8,354 bases of DNA from DYEC01 sp034434695 (GTDB lineage: Bacteria > Chloroflexota > Anaerolineae > Anaerolineales > Anaerolineaceae): the NCBI GenBank assembly GCA_034434695.1, contig DAOTYY010000064.1, positions 1 through 8,354 on the forward strand, read 5' to 3'. The notes beneath the pieces were generated by a model. It searched no databases. It was not told where the DNA came from and saw only the letters and a list, made by a program, of their open reading frames with translations. Both the position numbers and the translations under genes were made by a program. Numbering within the stretch: position 1 is the stretch's first letter; every line of letters starts with the position of its first letter. Of the stretch, positions 6,119-8,354 are shown piece by piece.

Positions 6119-6784
6119 ATGATGAGAGCTTTGTTTCGTCTGGTTTGCCTGACAACCGTGTTCGTTTTTGTTGGTCTGGCTTGTGATGCTTCCTTTGGCT
6201 TGACATCCGAGAGCGGTCAAAGTTCCAACGGCAAAATCCTTTTTTCGGATGATTTTTCCAATCCAAACAGCGGTTGGGACATCTGGAGTGAGCCGGCTTC
6301 GCTGGCGGTTTATCAGGATGGCATGCTGCGAATCCGCGTTGACCAGCCTCAATTCGACTACTGGTCGCGTCCGGGAAAGTATTATGACAATGTGATTTTG
6401 TCCGTAGATGCGCTAAAAGTGGACGGTCCAGATGATAACGATTTTGGATTGCTTTGCCGTTATAAGGACCGCAATCATTTCTACGCTTTTTTGATCAGTT
6501 CGGATGGGTATGCCGGCATTGCGAAAGTGAAAGAGGGACAGCATCAGGTTCTTGGCACAGGCGCGCTGCAATTTCATGAGGCAGTGAAGCGTGGTACGGG
6601 TGCGGTCAATCAACTGCGCGCTGGATGTGTCGGGTCAACTCTGGCGTTTGCTGTTAATGGGCAGGAGATTCTACGTGTGGAAGATGCCGACTTCCTGGCA
6701 GGTGAGGTGGGGGTGATTGCAGGAACGTTTGAAACCCCAGGGGTGGAAATTTATTTTGATAATTTTGTTGTCGAAAAGCCCTGA
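6119..6784 (+). CDS. Putative lipoprotein with a LamG/DUF1080-like beta-sandwich domain
   Basis: This 221-residue protein has a positively charged start, a hydrophobic segment (about 4-20) and a cysteine at C22 in VGLAC, suggesting a lipoprotein signal. The lipobox is imperfect because G and L occupy positions -3 and -2. A short Ser/Gly-rich linker follows. From about 40 comes a beta-rich domain beginning ILFSDDFSNPNSGW and ending GVEIYFDNFVVEKP, typical of concanavalin-like (LamG/3-keto-disaccharide hydrolase-like) extracellular modules. Such domains bind sugars or other ligands. No catalytic residues can be assigned. AGGAG (6110-6114) is 4 nt before the first ATG and 7 nt before the second (6122), so translation may start at 6122. 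It lies 39 nt after the TPR gene, so shared transcription is likely. Confidence 0.82.
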   Translation: MMRALFRLVCLTTVFVFVGLACDASFGLTSESGQSSNGKILFSDDFSNPNSGWDIWSEPASLAVYQDGMLRIRVDQPQFDYWSRPGKYYDNVILSVDALKVDGPDDNDFGLLCRYKDRNHFYAFLISSDGYAGIAKVKEGQHQVLGTGALQFHEAVKRGTGAVNQLRAGCVGSTLAFAVNGQEILRVEDADFLAGEVGVIAGTFETPGVEIYFDNFVVEKP

Positions 6785-6817
6785 GTGCGGATTGGGAATT
6801 AGGCGCAGGAACTACGA

Positions 6818-6848
6818 TTGACGATAACTGCTGATTTCGTGATAGAAT
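6818..6848 (+). promoter_or_regulatory. Promoter-like sequence directly before mtaB
   Basis: TTGACG (6818-6823) and TAGAAT (6843-6848) resemble -35 and -10 boxes. The 19-bp spacer is long, but TGA (6840-6842) gives an extended -10. The expected start of transcription is near 6855, at or one nucleotide before the GTG of mtaB. There is no Shine-Dalgarno upstream of that codon, which fits a leaderless mRNA. Confidence 0.5.
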
Positions 6849-6855
6849 TTTTCGC

Positions 6856-8133
6856 GTGAATGTTTATGTTGATTCGGTTGGCTGCCGTTTGAACCAGAGC
6901 GAGATTGAGAAAATCGCCCGGCAACTGCGAGCTGCGGGGAACACGCTGGTGGACAATCCTGCGCAGGCTGATGTGGTGATTGTCAACACCTGTGCTGTGA
7001 CGGCTGAGGCGGCTTCGGATTCGCGGCAGAAAATTCGTCAAGCTGTCCGAGCCGGCGCCGGTCAGGTGGTGGTCACTGGCTGTTGGGCGACGCTTGAACC
7101 GCTGGCAGCCGCTGCCCTGCCGGGGGTCACTCATGTATTTGAAAATTCTCGAAAAGATCAGCTTGTTGCGGATTTATTGGGTTTTCCGCAGCAAGATTTT
7201 GATCTTGAACCCATAGCGCGGCAGCCTTTGCCCGGGGCGCATCAGCGCACGCGGGCATTTATCAAAGTGCAGGATGGTTGTGACAATTTCTGCACTTTTT
7301 GTGTTACGCGCATTGCCCGAGGCAAAGCCAGAAGCTTGCCGCTCAGCCGGGTTTTAGCGGATATTCAGTCCGCCTTGGCGGGGGGGACAAGAGAAGTGGT
7401 CTTGAGCGGCGTTAACCTTGGTTCCTGGGGGCGTGATTTGGATCCGCCGTCCAGCCTGTATGATTTGGTCAAACATATCCTGCAACAGACCGACGTGCCG
7501 AGGCTGCGTCTGTCGTCCTTGGAACCATGGGATTTGGATGAAGATTTCTTTTCGCTTTGGGAGGATCAGCGCTTGTGCCGGCATTTGCATTTGCCTTTGC
7601 AGTCTGGCTCTGCAGGGGTATTGCGCCGCATGGCGCGTAAGATAACGCCCGGCGATTATGCCAGCCTGGTCAGCAAGGCGCGGCAGTGGGTGCCGGAAGT
7701 GGCAATTACAACGGATATTATGGTGGGATTTCCGGGTGAGAGTGAGGCGGAATTTGAAGAAAGTTTCCAATTTGTCCGTCAAATGGCGTTTGCAGGCGGG
7801 CATGTGTTTGTTTTCTCACCGCGTCCCGGCACAGCAGCAGAACGTATGGCTGGGCGTGTACCATCTCAAGTGTGCAAGGAGCGCAGTGCCAGGATGCGCA
7901 CCTTACTGGCAGAACTGGCAGAGCGCTACCGAGAGCGTTTCATTGGGGCAAAGTTGACCGTGCTTTGGGAGTCTGCAACCATACAGCCAAGCGGCGTCTG
8001 GCTTTTGGAAGGCTTGACGGATAATTATCTGAGGGTGGAGGCTTTGGCAAAAGAGCGGTTGTGGAATTCATTCAGCCGGGTGCAGTTGAACACGCAGAAC
8101 GGGGATACATTGAGCGGTGTCTTCATTGAATGA
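6856..8133 (+). CDS. mtaB: tRNA (N6-L-threonylcarbamoyladenosine37-C2)-methylthiotransferase MtaB
   Basis: This 425-residue radical-SAM methylthiotransferase adds a methylthio group to t6A at position 37 of tRNAs reading ANN codons, which helps decoding accuracy. The N-terminal UPF0004 domain has its three cluster cysteines, C10 (SVGCRLNQSE), C46 (NTCAVT) and C76 (TGCWA). The radical-SAM domain carries CxxxCxxC at C142, C146 and C149 (GCDNFCTFC) and GVNLGSWGRDL (185-195). HLPLQSGS (245-252) and TTDIMVGFPGE (285-295) are standard family blocks. A TRAM RNA-binding domain covers about 363-425. GCRLNQ and the GVNLG block favour MtaB over MiaB or RimO. The start is GTG with no ribosome site but a promoter-like sequence 7 nt upstream. 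It lies 71 nt after the lipoprotein gene. Confidence 0.94.
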   Translation: MNVYVDSVGCRLNQSEIEKIARQLRAAGNTLVDNPAQADVVIVNTCAVTAEAASDSRQKIRQAVRAGAGQVVVTGCWATLEPLAAAALPGVTHVFENSRKDQLVADLLGFPQQDFDLEPIARQPLPGAHQRTRAFIKVQDGCDNFCTFCVTRIARGKARSLPLSRVLADIQSALAGGTREVVLSGVNLGSWGRDLDPPSSLYDLVKHILQQTDVPRLRLSSLEPWDLDEDFFSLWEDQRLCRHLHLPLQSGSAGVLRRMARKITPGDYASLVSKARQWVPEVAITTDIMVGFPGESEAEFEESFQFVRQMAFAGGHVFVFSPRPGTAAERMAGRVPSQVCKERSARMRTLLAELAERYRERFIGAKLTVLWESATIQPSGVWLLEGLTDNYLRVEALAKERLWNSFSRVQLNTQNGDTLSGVFIE

Positions 8134-8304
8134 AAGATTTGCTGGCTTAAGTTTATCCGCTAGCGGCAGCTTTCTTTTCGTTCGTGTGGATATGTGTCTG
8201 ACAGGACTTTTTCAACCGCGTGTCTGTAACATAGATGGTTGGTTTTGACAAATAGGCGAGCTCCGAGTAAGATGATAGATACCACCATCACAACGGAGAT
8301 CGCC
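8134..8304. other. Non-coding stretch between mtaB and the last, incomplete gene
   Basis: No credible gene is seen here. A perfect 10-bp palindrome CCGCTAGCGG (8157-8166), followed by a pyrimidine-rich run (8170-8184), could be a poor terminator for mtaB, but the stem would be very short. The 12-mer GACTTTTTCAAC (8205-8216) is the exact reverse complement of 346-357 in the MITE-like element. If the following gene is a transposase, one end of an insertion sequence should lie in this stretch, but no terminal repeat can be defined with only one end in view. Confidence 0.4.
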
Positions 8305-8354
8305 ATGTCGATTGTTGTCCTGCAGCTGCCAGATGTCAAGCGCAAAACAGAAAC
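8305..8354 (+). CDS. N-terminus of a possible transposase (partial)
   Basis: An ATG at 8305 is preceded by GGAG (8295-8298) at 6-nt spacing and opens a frame to the window edge, reading MSIVVLQLPDVKRKTE. The short hydrophobic strand followed by basic residues reminds me of the start of some bacterial transposases with an N-terminal zinc finger. This is a weak impression from 16 residues. The good ribosome site supports a real gene more than its identity. Confidence 0.4.
   Translation, partial: MSIVVLQLPDVKRKTE

Noticed and set aside
8160..8345. 61-codon minus-strand frame with a hydrophobic stretch
   Set aside because: It overlaps the better-supported start of the plus-strand gene at 8305, and its hydrophobic segment is antisense to non-coding sequence. 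No ribosome site or family match was seen.
1..8354. Search for tRNA, rRNA, defence or toxin-antitoxin systems
   Set aside because: No cloverleaf, rRNA-like stretch, or paired small genes with toxin-antitoxin features were found on either strand.

Overview
The window is bacterial chromosome of medium GC content with compact, mostly short-spaced genes. Gene content and protein style suggest Chloroflexota, probably an Anaerolineae-like lineage. The clues are a methyltransferase with a DPPKFGRG motif next to proC, a 'DDFSNPNSGW'-type lipoprotein, a membrane-anchored TPR protein and a stand-alone MtaB. This assignment rests on recognition from memory and has not been searched.

Layout. Positions 1-30 are probably the last codons of an upstream gene. 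Positions 31-593 contain no convincing protein gene. They hold small palindromic repeats (31-330), a 92-bp near-palindrome with perfect 12-bp inverted ends (343-434), a strong sigma70-type promoter (451-479), and a leader of about 108 nt for a cold-shock protein gene (594-809). A rho-independent terminator (831-860) follows and abuts the end of a minus-strand pair: a PatB/MalY-type PLP-dependent C-S lyase or aminotransferase (1526-2677) and, 9 nt downstream, a membrane-anchored DUF218/YdcF-SanA-like protein (860-1516).

A divergent promoter region (2678-2796) separates that pair from the plus-strand genes. These are a RlmI-like class I SAM methyltransferase (2797-3729), proC (3731-4588, one nucleotide after the preceding stop), a TPR protein with an N-terminal membrane anchor (4655-6079) and a LamG-like putative lipoprotein (6119-6784). 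mtaB (6856-8133) follows with its own promoter-like sequence placed so that the transcript would start at or next to its GTG codon. The window ends with a non-coding stretch and the first 16 codons of a protein that may be a transposase (8305-8354).

Functionally this is mostly housekeeping: RNA chaperoning, RNA modification (methyltransferase and MtaB), proline biosynthesis, sulfur amino acid metabolism, and two envelope-associated proteins of unknown role. I see no defence system, CRISPR array, tRNA, rRNA or biosynthetic cluster. The least ordinary material is the repeat-rich region before the cold-shock gene, the possible competing pairings in its leader, and the likely leaderless start of mtaB.
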